Assembly (NCBI GenBank): GCA_903835555.1
Contig: CAILNN010000137.1
Span: 1-53,438, forward strand
Direction: 5' to 3'
Origin: an uncultured Verrucomicrobiota bacterium
GTDB lineage: Bacteria > Verrucomicrobiota > Verrucomicrobiia > Limisphaerales > UBA9464
DNA: 53,438 nt
Position numbers and translations under genes: made by a program. Below the pieces are notes generated by a model that was given only the letters and a program-made list of their open reading frames with translations, had not been told where the DNA came from and made no database searches. Of this stretch, positions 16,260 to 25,515 are shown in pieces; position 1 is the first letter of the stretch, and the number at the start of each line of letters is the position of its first letter.

Positions 16260-16393
16260 GGTCGCTCCCTGCGACCGTACTCCCCCGTCCAACTTGTATT
16301 CCGCTGGCGTCGACGCCAAAACTGTCGACTGGCGTCGTCGGTGTCTGCCTCGATGTCGGGCTAGCCTGTTTGAAGTTTTCGAATAGCGCCCCC

Positions 16394-16732
16394 TCAGGTT
16401 CTGCGTACGGAAGCGCGGCGGAAACCATCTCCGTAGACCGATTTGAGGCCCGCTGGATATAGAACTGTGAATTCATCTTTTCCGATATGATGGTAGGTCG
16501 CTTTCATATGTGACATAATCGTTGTTATATATGGAATTTGCTCCACACGTTCAAAGGCCAGTTTCGGATGATCAGTGAAGATAAAGATGTTCATCTCACT
16601 GGAACCCGCGTCGTGACCATCGACCTTCCGAATACCCCTGATTCCTTCGATGATCGCTTCCTCGATTCCGATTAGGTTGTCGTAGTCCTTGATGGAGGAC
16701 ATTGGCCATTGCAATACGAGTTCGTATTTCAT
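16394..16732 (-). CDS. Conserved hypothetical protein
   Basis: 112 residues. The N-terminal two-thirds (MKYELVLQWP, IEEAIIEGI, VDGHDAGSSEMNIFIFTDHP, AFERV) look like a small widespread cytoplasmic family of unknown function, often found near polymorphic-toxin or immunity genes. The last about 15 residues are basic and look non-native, which may mark a disturbed 3' end. The start is the ATG at 16732. No partner gene is evident. The family resemblance is from memory of the pattern, not from a search. Confidence 0.55.
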   Translation of the reverse strand: MKYELVLQWPMSSIKDYDNLIGIEEAIIEGIRGIRKVDGHDAGSSEMNIFIFTDHPKLAFERVEQIPYITTIMSHMKATYHHIGKDEFTVLYPAGLKSVYGDGFRRASVRRT

Positions 16733-16811
16733 GCGGCTTGCGGTCGTTGCTGTACCCGGGAATTAAAGGGTAGTGGATGGGTGCAAAATTGGAAAGTCCG
16801 CCGCGGAGCGG

Positions 16812-17689
16812 CTATTTCCTAACCGCCCCGTTACGCCACACGTCGATCTCTTCCCGGGAAACGGCTTTAGGCCAGACAGCATCCCGACCTGCCCAAATCG
16901 TCGAATATCTTTGCCCGTTGTCGTTGGCCGAAGCATCGCCACCATCATCAACGCCGTTTTCACCGACGGAATAAAGCATCCAATTCCCATCGGAGTTCAG
17001 TCGGTACTTCATCGGCCTACCATCCATGTAATCGATGGGGACGGACGGAAGAAATTCCGGCACCAACGCTCCCAGGTTTGGCGCGGGCTTTCCGCGACGA
17101 ACTAAATGGCGTTTCAAAGCGACCGCGCACAACACCATCGATCGCTGCGTTTCCGCTCGCGCGACTTTGACGAGCTGGCTGAGCGATTTCGCTCCTACAA
17201 GGTGTAGGGTAATTGAATGTCAAAACCATGAGAATAGTCAATCTGGAAGTCAAACGTGCCATTTGTAAGGACGATCCGTAACTGATTCAGCGTAGGCTGA
17301 TTGGTTGCTAAATCGGCAGCCAGTTCAGACCAGTTATAGTTGGTTTTGTCATCGATCCATTCTTGTTCACGAAATCCAACCATCGCTTTGCCGGGCATGA
17401 CCCATTTCATGGTCGGAGGAGGGTGACCTGAAGGCATGATTGTTCCCCTGTGCATCGCTGATGTCAGTTGGATAAAATCTGATGCGCGATTTTCTGTACC
17501 CGCTACCGGTGAGCCAATCAATTTGTGAACATCCAGCGTTTCACCTCTGGCTTCTAATTCTCGCTTGTATCGAGCCACGGAAATCCTCCCGCGAGCTCGC
17601 TCAATCAGGGGCGGAAGCAGCAGAAGCAGTGCCAGCGCAATCAGCAACTTGCGCAACGTCTTTCTTGGCAGCTTGACGCAAATTCTCAC
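16812..17689 (-). pseudogene. Frameshifted, internally deleted membrane-anchored protein
   Basis: The 5' part (17689-17195, 164 codons) has an N-terminal anchor helix (LLIALALLLLLPPLIERARG) and RYKRELEARGETLD, ending ...DIQLPYTL then stop. The 3' part (to 16812) is in another frame. It reads LVGAKSLSQLVKVARAETQ, then ALKRHLVRRGKPAPNLGALV, PSVPIDYMDGRPMKYRL, LYSVGENGVDDGGD and WAGRDAVWPKAVSREEI. These are the start and end of one large protein type that I recognise as common in Verrucomicrobiota. A single frameshift within about 25 bp (17195-17224) would link them. The whole is shorter than such proteins usually are, suggesting an internal deletion. Function unknown. Confidence 0.6.
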
Positions 17690-17727
17690 AGATTAAGGAA
17701 AATGGATGGTCGCCGGGAGCCCCGACG

Positions 17728-19986
17728 CTACTTCACCTCTTCAAAATCAAAATACCCGAGGTTGTATCCGCGTTCATAGTGGAGCGTCAGCACGCGGACG
17801 CCCGCTTCGGGAAAGGTGATTCGCCCGATTTCCTCCCGCGTCCATTTGTGCATGCCGCCTGTGACCACAGGGCAGGGGCATTCTACCGCCATCTTGCCGT
17901 CCACCGAGAATCGCAACGGTTTCATCCCGGCGATGTTCCCGTACGCTGCCATGATTTTATAAGTCCCGGCGTTTTTCACATCGATGGTGTACTTGCACCA
18001 CTCGCCATCCTCCGTGCCGCCGATATACAATTGGTTGATCGGCGGGTCGACCAGGTTGGTATGATTCAAATCGGCGAAGTCTTTCACAAACGAGACATCC
18101 ACACCCTCGTCTTTACGGAAGTCCCAATGGTAGGCCGTTGCATGGGGACGTTGATGTATCGGTCGTTGGTTGAGCACCGCGCCGAGGATATTGATCGGCG
18201 TCGTGTCATGATAGGCGACCGACTCGCCGCCCAGATCGTAAAACGCGCACTCCAGTCGACCCGGGATGGGCTGTCCGCGAACTAAACCCACCTGCCCCGT
18301 CGCTGAATGGGTCGGACTACTCCTGGTGGGTGTCGCTTCCCGTTCAAAGCTGATGTTTCCGACGAAGATGTCGAAATCGGCGGCATCCCATACAAAAGTG
18401 GATAGCGTGAACCCGCGAATCTCTCTGTTCGTCGATGCAGGATTCCATCGAATGTCCGAAAGAGGAATGGTAACCCGATGCCATGAACCATCCAGGAAAC
18501 TGGGTTGGAATGGTCGGATCGATACCGGAGCAGAATCATCGGCGTTTACCTCGAAGAACAATTCCTCCATTTTCTTGGAGCCGGTAATTTTTAAGGAAAA
18601 AGAGACCGCGCCGAATGGGCGAGGATTTACTCCACTCTCTTTTTCGGCGGCCCACTGCCAGCCCAACGCTATTTGTCGATAATTCGGGGAGGATGCGTGG
18701 AAATGGATGGCCCGTTTGCCGTCTGCATCCGGTTCGTCCAGAGATACGGATGCGCCGAGCTCGGCTCCGTGAATCCAGCCCGAACCATTGGTCAAAGTGG
18801 TCCCATTCCAGACCACCAAGCCTTCGGTGAAGGCCCCGAACGGTAGGGCCGGGCGATCCGCCTTAGCTTGCTGTTCGGCCCGATACGCCGCATCGTTGAA
18901 TGGCTTTCCCCGATAATCCCGAATTAATCGGACCGGATATCCACAGGCCGAACGATAATGGTGCGCATTACTCCAATCCGCTTGGTTGAAGTGCAGGTCG
19001 ATCATCCCGGCGTGGTCGCTCGATGCGGGTGTCGATGTCCACCAACCAGTGTATCGTCCCGCTGGCTCGAAAATGCCCGATTCATGGCGAAAACCGGTTC
19101 CGTAGGCTGAGAAACCACTCGCATTGTTCTTGGTCAAATCGTTGCCGATGGCACCTTCGACCGTTGTCGAGTTCCAATCTGTACCGGCGGCGATGGCCTT
19201 GGCAATCTTGTCGCCAACCGTCGAGCCATCCCAATTGAAACCTTCCTGGATGAGGAATTGCTCGAATTCGACCCATTCTTGCGCCGTGGGCACATGCCAG
19301 CCGACGGGAGCCAGTTTCTTGGTATCCACCGCGTAGAAGTTGTAGAGCAGGCCAAATCGATCAACGACGGACGGGTCGGAGACGTCCTTGAGGAAACAAT
19401 ACAGTGGAGTGGTATTGTCCTTCCAGCCTGGAGTGGCGGCATCAAATGGAATTGGGGACCCGTCGTTAAATCGTTTGGTTCGGAGGTTCGTCACGGTCCA
19501 GACCTGATTGCCCAATCGAACCGCCTGGTACACATTGCCATCGATATCCGTCGCCGTATCCGCACAGACGATCATCCGAATGGTAACGTTTGCATCCGGT
19601 GTGAGGACCAATCCTCGCCAGGTCAAGAATCCGGTCTTTGTCACTGCCAGGATGTCACCTTGGGTGCCGGGAGCATCCAAAGAAAAGCTGCCATCATCGC
19701 GTGAAATCGCCTGAATTTCCGATTTCTCGAGCGCGACCACGGCTCCAGAGAGTGGAACCCCGTTAACATCGACGACTTTGCCACTGATCGCGGCCATACT
19801 GGCAAAAGTCGCCAGAATTCCCATGCAAAATACGATGATTGTCTGCCGCCAGACGGATGCCGCACGACTTTCTGTTGCGATTGAGGGCCTTTCGGCCCCT
19901 CTTGGATGTTCCGATCGAATGACGGGCGCATCGGTCAATGCGACGACTGGCTGGCACCTCAGCCGATCGAAAAGGGTTTTTCTCAT
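17728..19986 (-). CDS. Exported protein with Fibrobacter-type paralogous domain and binding modules
   Basis: 752 residues from the ATG at 19986, chosen because a start at 20055 would run into the preceding gene. A long leader precedes the hydrophobic export segment (IIVFCMGILATFASMA, about 49-64). A carboxypeptidase-regulatory-like domain follows (ISGKVVDVNGVPLSGAVV...DDGSFSLDAP, about 67-140). Next is a Fibrobacter succinogenes major paralogous domain (about 147-360: DIDGNVYQAVRLGNQVWTVTNLRT, APVGWHVPTAQEW, WWTSTP, CGYPVRLIRD). Two beta-sandwich regions resembling carbohydrate-binding modules occupy about 375-550 and 590-752, the last with DGEWCKYTIDVKNAGTYKI as in CBM6-like domains. It probably acts outside the cell in glycan binding. 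No catalytic motif was seen. Confidence 0.72.
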   Translation of the reverse strand: MRKTLFDRLRCQPVVALTDAPVIRSEHPRGAERPSIATESRAASVWRQTIIVFCMGILATFASMAAISGKVVDVNGVPLSGAVVALEKSEIQAISRDDGSFSLDAPGTQGDILAVTKTGFLTWRGLVLTPDANVTIRMIVCADTATDIDGNVYQAVRLGNQVWTVTNLRTKRFNDGSPIPFDAATPGWKDNTTPLYCFLKDVSDPSVVDRFGLLYNFYAVDTKKLAPVGWHVPTAQEWVEFEQFLIQEGFNWDGSTVGDKIAKAIAAGTDWNSTTVEGAIGNDLTKNNASGFSAYGTGFRHESGIFEPAGRYTGWWTSTPASSDHAGMIDLHFNQADWSNAHHYRSACGYPVRLIRDYRGKPFNDAAYRAEQQAKADRPALPFGAFTEGLVVWNGTTLTNGSGWIHGAELGASVSLDEPDADGKRAIHFHASSPNYRQIALGWQWAAEKESGVNPRPFGAVSFSLKITGSKKMEELFFEVNADDSAPVSIRPFQPSFLDGSWHRVTIPLSDIRWNPASTNREIRGFTLSTFVWDAADFDIFVGNISFEREATPTRSSPTHSATGQVGLVRGQPIPGRLECAFYDLGGESVAYHDTTPINILGAVLNQRPIHQRPHATAYHWDFRKDEGVDVSFVKDFADLNHTNLVDPPINQLYIGGTEDGEWCKYTIDVKNAGTYKIMAAYGNIAGMKPLRFSVDGKMAVECPCPVVTGGMHKWTREEIGRITFPEAGVRVLTLHYERGYNLGYFDFEEVK

Positions 19987-20023
19987 ACCGCAGTCAATAA
20001 CAGGTACGTTGTGATCAGAGGAA

Positions 20024-20524
20024 TCAACCGGCCTCGACCTCACCCAGCAAGGCACTCAAATCCAATGCTCGCGTGTACATGGCTAGCTCACCTTGTGCGT
20101 CGATCGGCCATTGATCTCGCGGGCGGTCGCGATACAGTTCGACCCCATTTTCATCGGGATCGCGAAGATAAATCGCCTCACTCACCCCGTGGTCCGACGC
20201 GCCGTCCAGTTCAATGCCTGCGTCCAGCACCCGCTTCACCGCATTCGCCAGTTGGCGTCTATTCGGATAAAGGATGGCCAAATGATACAGGCCGGTCGCT
20301 TGTGGCGGCGGTGGACTTCCGCCCAGGCTTTCCCAGGTGTTCAGGCCAATATGGTGATGATAGCCCCCCGCCGAAATGAAGGCGGCCTGCCGCCCAAACC
20401 GTTGCTGCAATTCAAATCCGAGCACGCCGCAATAAAACCCAAGCGCCCGCTCGATATCAGCGACCTTCAGGTGGACGTGGCCAATCGTGACCGCTGGATC
20501 AATCGGACCGGCTGTTTTGGTCAT
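20024..20524 (-). CDS. VOC family (glyoxalase/dioxygenase-fold) protein
   Basis: 166 residues with two beta-alpha-beta-beta-beta modules of the vicinal oxygen chelate fold. The metal-ligand positions appear as His in GHVHLKVADIERALGFYCGVLG, His in GLYHLAILYP, and Glu in DPDENGVELYRDRP. GYHHHIGLNTW and the closing PID segment resemble CatE-type catechol 2,3-dioxygenase-like proteins. The real substrate is not known. The start is the ATG at 20524. The gene ends 37 bp before the next minus-strand gene, so the two may share a transcript. Confidence 0.8.
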   Translation of the reverse strand: MTKTAGPIDPAVTIGHVHLKVADIERALGFYCGVLGFELQQRFGRQAAFISAGGYHHHIGLNTWESLGGSPPPPQATGLYHLAILYPNRRQLANAVKRVLDAGIELDGASDHGVSEAIYLRDPDENGVELYRDRPRDQWPIDAQGELAMYTRALDLSALLGEVEAG

Positions 20525-20574
20525 GCAGGTGCTTTAGGGCAATGTCCCTATTTAGTCCTTGAACCATCCGCAGA

Positions 20575-20913
20575 TTACGACGGCTCTACTTGGGTCGGTT
20601 TGATGGGACCTGTCGCAGGCGGTTCTGCCTTGAATTTCTCCGCTGCCTTGCGGCTGGCGCTGGCAATCTCCTCCCACGCTGCCTCTATCCCCACCTTCAT
20701 TTCCTCCCAGGCACTTCCAGAGGCCTCTCCCAAGTCCTTCAATTTCGACTTGAGCTGGGCAATCTTTTCATCTGTGACCCCAAGCTCGTCGTTCGCATAG
20801 ATTCGCCCTTCGGCGACGGCCAGTTTGGCTCGGGCTTTTAGTATCGCCAAGCGGGCGGAGGCTTCCTCCAGTTGGGCATCGATCTTTTGTCGGTAGGCGT
20901 CGCGTAAATTCAT
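20575..20913 (-). CDS. Small coiled-coil protein, sll1863-like
   Basis: 112 residues, strongly charged and helical throughout. YRQKIDAQLEEASARLAILKAR is followed by an Ala/Lys/Glu-rich repeat and SGSAWEEMKVGIEAAWEEI, a layout typical of the sll1863-like stress-associated family with paired helices. There is no signal peptide and no membrane segment; the C-terminal 20 residues are Pro-rich and disordered. The start is the ATG at 20913. It is upstream of the VOC gene on the same strand with a 50-bp gap. The family name is tentative. Confidence 0.6.
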   Translation of the reverse strand: MNLRDAYRQKIDAQLEEASARLAILKARAKLAVAEGRIYANDELGVTDEKIAQLKSKLKDLGEASGSAWEEMKVGIEAAWEEIASASRKAAEKFKAEPPATGPIKPTQVEPS

Positions 20914-21032
20914 AAAAGTTTGGTGTTTCTTGTTTCCCGCCAGACTGCCTCGGGTCTCAATTCACACAATCAACGTCGATTCGGAAACATCAAACTCCTA
21001 GTATAAAACGCGCTTTTGTTTCCACTTCGGAT

Positions 21033-23336
21033 TTAGACTGTCTTGCGATCGGTCAAAATCAGGCGTCGGGCAGCCATCGCCAGCATCGCACATAGGATCG
21101 CATACGGAATCAATGAAAGGGCATCAGCGAACGGATGGGCGGTGGCATCCAGGCCTTCAAAGAACGGATTCACCCGTTTGGACCAATCTGAGATATCTCC
21201 GTCGATCTTTTCAAACAGTCCCTGCACAAAAGCAATGAGGATGCCGGCAATGGCTCCCCCGGCGATATAGCCCGAGGCCATGAGCACCCCGGGGCTTTTG
21301 TCTCCTTCAGCCGTGATCTGTTCCGGCGTTAATCCTGCAGCTTCCAGTCGACGTAGATCGCTTCGGTCAGCCCACCATCGGATCATGCCGCCGATGAAAA
21401 TCGGAAGCGATGTCGCAATCGGTAGGTAGACGCCGACGGCGAAAGCCAACGAACCGACACCGCAAAGCTCAAGCGTGACGGCCAACATGACTCCAAATAG
21501 AACCAGACCCCATGGCAATCGGCGGTCCAGAATTCCCTTGATAATGTAACTGACCAAGGTGGCCTTGGGAGCATCGAATTTGTTGACCACGGTTCCATCA
21601 GGCAGCTTTTTCACGGTGCCATTGATGCCTGGATCAACGTACCAGACAGCCTTGCCTTGACTGTCGAGGAGAAATTCGCGGGCATTGCCAGTGCCTGGAT
21701 CATCCTGGTGCCACACGGCAAATTCACGTGTATCGGTACGGGCTTGCGGTCCGGTTAGATGTCGATGAGGAAGCTTGGCCAATTCCGCGACCGGAACTTG
21801 CAGGTTGGGCATGACTTCGGCGGCATCGACGTAAGCGGTCCCGTAGCGATTGAGAGCCAACAGCGTGGGCCCTAGCGCGACCGCCGATGCGAAGGCACCG
21901 ATCAAAATGGCGACTTGCTGTAGCTTGGGCGTTGATCCGATCAGGTAGCCGGTCTTGAGGTCTTGCGACGTGGTTCCACCGTTGGAGCAGGCAATGCAAA
22001 CAATCGCTCCGACCGACAACGCCGTGACGTAGAAGGGTTTGCCGGTCCAGCCTAGCCCAAGGAAAACCAGGCAGGTTAGCAGCAAGGTCGCAATCATCAT
22101 GCCCGAGACGGGATTGGATGATGACCCGATCTCACCAGTGAGCCGTGACGAGACGGTCACAAAGAAAAATCCGAGAATCACAATTAATCCCGCACCCACC
22201 AGATTCATGTTGAGCTGCGGAGCAAGGGTGATGGCCGTTATCAATACGAGAACGCCGATCAAGACAAAGCGCATCGATAGATCGCGGTCCGTTCGCGGTT
22301 GAATGCCCCCAATGGCGTTCGCATTACCTTTGCTGGCGCTCCCTTGGAGATCCGCCAATCCAGCCTTTAATCCATGCCAGATGGTCGGCAGCGATCGGAT
22401 AAGACTGATGATGCCACCGGCTGCAACCGCCCCCGCGCCGATGTAGAGGATGTAGCCGCCGCGGATTTCCCCCGGACCCATATCCCGGATCAGCTTTACC
22501 GCCGGCGAAAGGGGTTCGCTCAATCCTTCGCCAAAATATCGGATCATCGGGATCAAGACCAGGTAGCTTAGGACCCCCCCGGCGGCCATGACGCCCGCGA
22601 TCTTGGGGCCAATGATGTAGCCGACCCCGAGCAGTTCGGGTGAAATCTCTGCTGATAGCGATCCGTTCCGAAGCGGTGCGCCAAAGACGATTCCCGGACT
22701 GTCCTTCCACAACCGCAGGAGCGAATTGAGCGTTTTATAGGCGAGTCCGATCCCAAACCCGGCGAATATCGTTTTGGCGCTAATGCCGGTCGCCAGTTTG
22801 TCTTGGCGATGAGTGATGTCTGCCGCTGCCCGTGATTCCGCATTGGCACCACTCTTGAGCACCTCCGCGCAGGCCGTTCCCTCTGGATATTTCAATTCGC
22901 CATGCTGGAGAACGATCAATGATCGCCGGAGTGGGATCATCATCAAAATCCCGAGAAGCCCACCCAAGACCGCCACCAGCAGCACCCGATAAATCTCCAG
23001 ATCGAAGCCCAGGATCAAGATCGCCGGCATGGTCACCCCGACGCCAAAGGCGATCGATTCACCGGCAGAACCCGCCGTTTGCGCAAGATTGTGTTCGAGG
23101 ATGGTGGCGTCGCGCCCGCCCATTTTCCCCCACAAGCGAAAGAGGGTGATCGAAATGACGGCAACCGGGATGCTGGCGCTGACGGTGAGTCCTACCTTTA
23201 ACGCCAAGTAGAGGGAGGACATCCCAAAGACCATGCCGAGGATGGTCCCTAACACGAGGGCGCGAATGGAAAACTCGCGCAGGGTGGTGTCGGCTGGAAT
23301 GTAGGGCCGAAAGTCGGGTTTACGGGCGACTGCCAT
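21033..23336 (-). CDS. OPT family oligopeptide transporter
   Basis: 767 residues with about 14-16 membrane helices, the size of prokaryotic OPT transporters. These are proton-coupled carriers for small peptides or metal chelates. Recognisable blocks are TLREFSIRALVLGTILGMVFGMSSLYLALKVGLTVSASIPVAVIS at the start, EHNLAQTAGSAGESIAFGVGVTMPA, and LKYPEGTACAEVLKSG. A soluble insertion of about 100 residues sits at about 490-600 (RTDTREFAVWHQDDPGTGN). I place the start at the ATG at 23336; a TTG 11 codons upstream is also open. It is monocistronic, separated from the next upstream minus-strand gene by a terminator. Confidence 0.93.
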   Translation of the reverse strand: MAVARKPDFRPYIPADTTLREFSIRALVLGTILGMVFGMSSLYLALKVGLTVSASIPVAVISITLFRLWGKMGGRDATILEHNLAQTAGSAGESIAFGVGVTMPAILILGFDLEIYRVLLVAVLGGLLGILMMIPLRRSLIVLQHGELKYPEGTACAEVLKSGANAESRAAADITHRQDKLATGISAKTIFAGFGIGLAYKTLNSLLRLWKDSPGIVFGAPLRNGSLSAEISPELLGVGYIIGPKIAGVMAAGGVLSYLVLIPMIRYFGEGLSEPLSPAVKLIRDMGPGEIRGGYILYIGAGAVAAGGIISLIRSLPTIWHGLKAGLADLQGSASKGNANAIGGIQPRTDRDLSMRFVLIGVLVLITAITLAPQLNMNLVGAGLIVILGFFFVTVSSRLTGEIGSSSNPVSGMMIATLLLTCLVFLGLGWTGKPFYVTALSVGAIVCIACSNGGTTSQDLKTGYLIGSTPKLQQVAILIGAFASAVALGPTLLALNRYGTAYVDAAEVMPNLQVPVAELAKLPHRHLTGPQARTDTREFAVWHQDDPGTGNAREFLLDSQGKAVWYVDPGINGTVKKLPDGTVVNKFDAPKATLVSYIIKGILDRRLPWGLVLFGVMLAVTLELCGVGSLAFAVGVYLPIATSLPIFIGGMIRWWADRSDLRRLEAAGLTPEQITAEGDKSPGVLMASGYIAGGAIAGILIAFVQGLFEKIDGDISDWSKRVNPFFEGLDATAHPFADALSLIPYAILCAMLAMAARRLILTDRKTV

Positions 23337-23429
23337 AGTTTCGTCATCCTGCCGTAACCATTTTGACAACGCAACTCAGGTGATCATCACCTTCATCAAC
23401 GCTCGTCCAAAAATGGACCTCTCAGGAAA

Positions 23430-23460
23430 GCAAAAAGGCGGCCTAGTGAAGCCGCCTTTC
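23430..23460 (-). terminator. Rho-independent terminator after the 23496 gene
   Basis: A 9-bp perfect stem (AAAGGCGGC at 23434-23442 with GCCGCCTTT at 23451-23459) and an 8-base loop. On the minus strand the stem runs into TTTTTG. It sits 36 bp downstream of the stop codon at 23496 and before the OPT gene. Confidence 0.85.
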
Positions 23461-23495
23461 CAAATCACTTCAGGGTCACACCCTGGACCACAACT

Positions 23496-23792
23496 CTATG
23501 CCACAGATGGCGCAAAGCGCCGCCGCCGCGAAGGCCGCGAGCCACGAAAGCGGGAGCCGATCAAGACCATCGTGTCGTCATCGAAGTCCCATCCCAGATA
23601 GACAGAGGTACGCCCAGGTAGACGAGAGGAAGACGGGGAAACCGGCTCACCTTTATCCGTGCCACCGTACGGTTGAGCCGATACTTCCGAAAAGCTGGCC
23701 GGGACAAAGCCATTTCCGTTGGTGTAACCAACGAAAACCGTGCTGGCCGTTTCGCCTTTTTGGCTGGGGATTGTGGGCAGTTTTTCGTTCAC
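23496..23792 (-). CDS. Small hypothetical protein
   Basis: 98 residues from a GTG at 23792, chosen because AAAGGG lies seven bases upstream; a TTG at 23840 would overlap the preceding gene by 20 bp. It contains TVFVGYTNGNGF and SVYLGWDFDDDTMVLIGSRFRG, followed by a very basic end (SRPSRRRRFAPSVA). No family is recognised. Support for its being real: it follows the acetyltransferase-like gene closely on the same strand and is followed by a good terminator. It could equally be untranslated 3' sequence of that gene. Confidence 0.4.
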   Translation of the reverse strand: MNEKLPTIPSQKGETASTVFVGYTNGNGFVPASFSEVSAQPYGGTDKGEPVSPSSSRLPGRTSVYLGWDFDDDTMVLIGSRFRGSRPSRRRRFAPSVA

Positions 23793-23820
23793 AGGTGACC
23801 CTTTCTCTTCCAATATTTTC

Positions 23821-24453
23821 CTACAATCTTCTCTCTTCAAAATCTAGGCCCGTGCTCCTCCATTTTGCACGTATTTTTTCCAAAAAAATCGATTGTTCTG
23901 CAGCGCTGAGTCGAAACTCATCCTGGATGCCGTAATCGCGGAATTGTCGCTGGTAAAATTTGGCCGATTGGTCGGTTGCCTCGCCTCGTAAATCTCCAGT
24001 TTGCAACTTTTCTCCAATCCACATGACCGCGAATAACAGCCCAACTCCGACACCCCTAATTGGGTGCTCAGCACGCACGACTTCGGGATGGGTCCCAAGA
24101 AAATCAACCAGAAGATTGTGGGACCACGAACGGCGAAAATAACAAAATCCCAGCGGTTTTGCGCTCGGAAGCCAGGTGGCCTCCACCACCAAAAGGGCGG
24201 CTACCTCGGAAGTGGCATTCCTCGTGAGCAAATACTCAATCGTATCAGTGGAATCACCCAAACGGCCTTGCTTATGGCTGTAGCGCCATTTTTCTGCCGC
24301 AATATCAGCGTATTCGGCTGTGTCCTGGACTGACAATGGGTCATCGCTTCGAACCGAGCGAGCCCATCCTGAAAGCGACATCACATCGTCTCGGCGAGCA
24401 AAACGGCACTCCACGAGCCGGGCTTCACGTGCCTGAGTTACTGGAAAGGTCAC
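23821..24453 (-). CDS. GNAT-like protein of unknown function
   Basis: 210 residues from a GTG at 24453. The central part (VAALLVVEATWLPSAKPLGFCYFRRSWSHNLLVDFLGTHP) followed by IRGVGVGLLFAVMWIGEKL and EATDQSAKFYQRQFRDYGI has the strand/helix order of an acetyltransferase core. The pyrophosphate loop would be RGVGVG and a conserved Tyr occurs near the end. This is a fold-level inference; sequence identity to known enzymes looks low. The cytoplasmic prediction is clear (no signal, no helix). It is divergent from the DUF58 operon. Confidence 0.55.
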   Translation of the reverse strand: MTFPVTQAREARLVECRFARRDDVMSLSGWARSVRSDDPLSVQDTAEYADIAAEKWRYSHKQGRLGDSTDTIEYLLTRNATSEVAALLVVEATWLPSAKPLGFCYFRRSWSHNLLVDFLGTHPEVVRAEHPIRGVGVGLLFAVMWIGEKLQTGDLRGEATDQSAKFYQRQFRDYGIQDEFRLSAAEQSIFLEKIRAKWRSTGLDFEERRL

Positions 24454-24591
24454 CTCACAACGCTCCCAAGACCGAAGACGCTGTCAAGTGGGTAGGGAAC
24501 CATAGAATTACCATGGCCTTCGAAATGACTCAGGTCGTGCTTGTCCCCAAGCAAAGTCTCCATCAGGTTAATTCCAAACAAGGCTACCCAC

Positions 24592-25515
24592 GTGAATGCC
24601 CTGATCAGCGCCGATTTGCTGCGGCGGTTGGAGCAACTCCAGTTGCTCGCTGTTCGCCGCTCAAAAAGCTCCCTGAAGGGGGAACGGCGCAGTCGTGCCC
24701 GGGGCTTGAGTGTCGAATTCGCCGATCATCGCAATTATGTCCTCGGCGATGACCTCCGATACCTCGATTGGAATCTTTTGGGCCGATTGGACCGGCTGTT
24801 TCTCAAGCTCTACGAGGAGGAACGCGAGTTGCCCGTGCGCATTTTCCTCGATGCCAGTGAGAGCATGTCCTTCGGTTTCCCCGCCAAATTCGATTTTGCT
24901 CGTCAAGTCGCCGCCGGTATTGGCTACGTCGCCTTGTGCGGTTTTGATCGAGTTGGCCTGACCATCTTTCCGGACGCCGCCGCCCAACGTCTTTCGCCGG
25001 CGGAGAACCTCACCGAATCGGCTGCTCGTGGAGCCCTTCGGACCGTCCGCGGACGAAAATCTTCCCTGGGCTACTTCCAGAATCTCCATGCGCTTCATGC
25101 CGGCGGAGCGGCGCAGTTTAATCCCGCCCTGAAGCGCGGCGCGATGGAGGCGCGCCAGGCCGGCATTGCGGTCGTCCTGAGCGATTTCCTCGATCCCGAT
25201 GGATACGAAGAAGGATTGAAAGCCCTTGTAGGCCGGGGATTTCAGGTCTATGCGGTCCAGATTCTGGCGCCCGAAGAACTCGATCCATCCACCTTTGGTG
25301 ACCTGCGATTGGTCGATTCTGAAACCGGCAAAGAGCAGGACGTGACCTTTGGCAAGTTCCGCCTCGCCTCCTACCAAGCCTCGGTCGCCAAATACGTGCA
25401 ACGACTGCGGGAATTCTGCAAGGGCCGTGGAATCGCCTTCTTCAGCGTCAGTTCGTCGGCTGACTTGGGGGACTTGTTGCTTCAGCAACTGCGTGCAGCG
25501 GAGGTCTGGGGGTGA
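24592..25515 (+). CDS. DUF58 domain VWA-like protein
   Basis: 307 residues from a GTG at 24592, where family similarity begins. SSLKGERRSRARGLSVEFADHRNYVLGDDLRYLDWNLLGR is the DUF58 signature. A VWA-like core with an intact metal-site motif follows (FLDASESMSF, Asp87-x-Ser89-x-Ser91). DUF58 proteins usually work with MoxR AAA+ ATPases to insert metals or assemble envelope complexes. Here no MoxR gene is adjacent: upstream is a divergent, unrelated gene. It is the first gene of a five-gene unit, and its stop overlaps the next start by 4 bp (GTGA). Confidence 0.9.
   Translation: MNALISADLLRRLEQLQLLAVRRSKSSLKGERRSRARGLSVEFADHRNYVLGDDLRYLDWNLLGRLDRLFLKLYEEERELPVRIFLDASESMSFGFPAKFDFARQVAAGIGYVALCGFDRVGLTIFPDAAAQRLSPAENLTESAARGALRTVRGRKSSLGYFQNLHALHAGGAAQFNPALKRGAMEARQAGIAVVLSDFLDPDGYEEGLKALVGRGFQVYAVQILAPEELDPSTFGDLRLVDSETGKEQDVTFGKFRLASYQASVAKYVQRLREFCKGRGIAFFSVSSSADLGDLLLQQLRAAEVWG

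Noticed and set aside
24454..24591. MoxR or ABC ATPase gene upstream of DUF58
   Set aside because: No Walker A (GxxxxGKS/T) segment was found there or between any genes of the operon.
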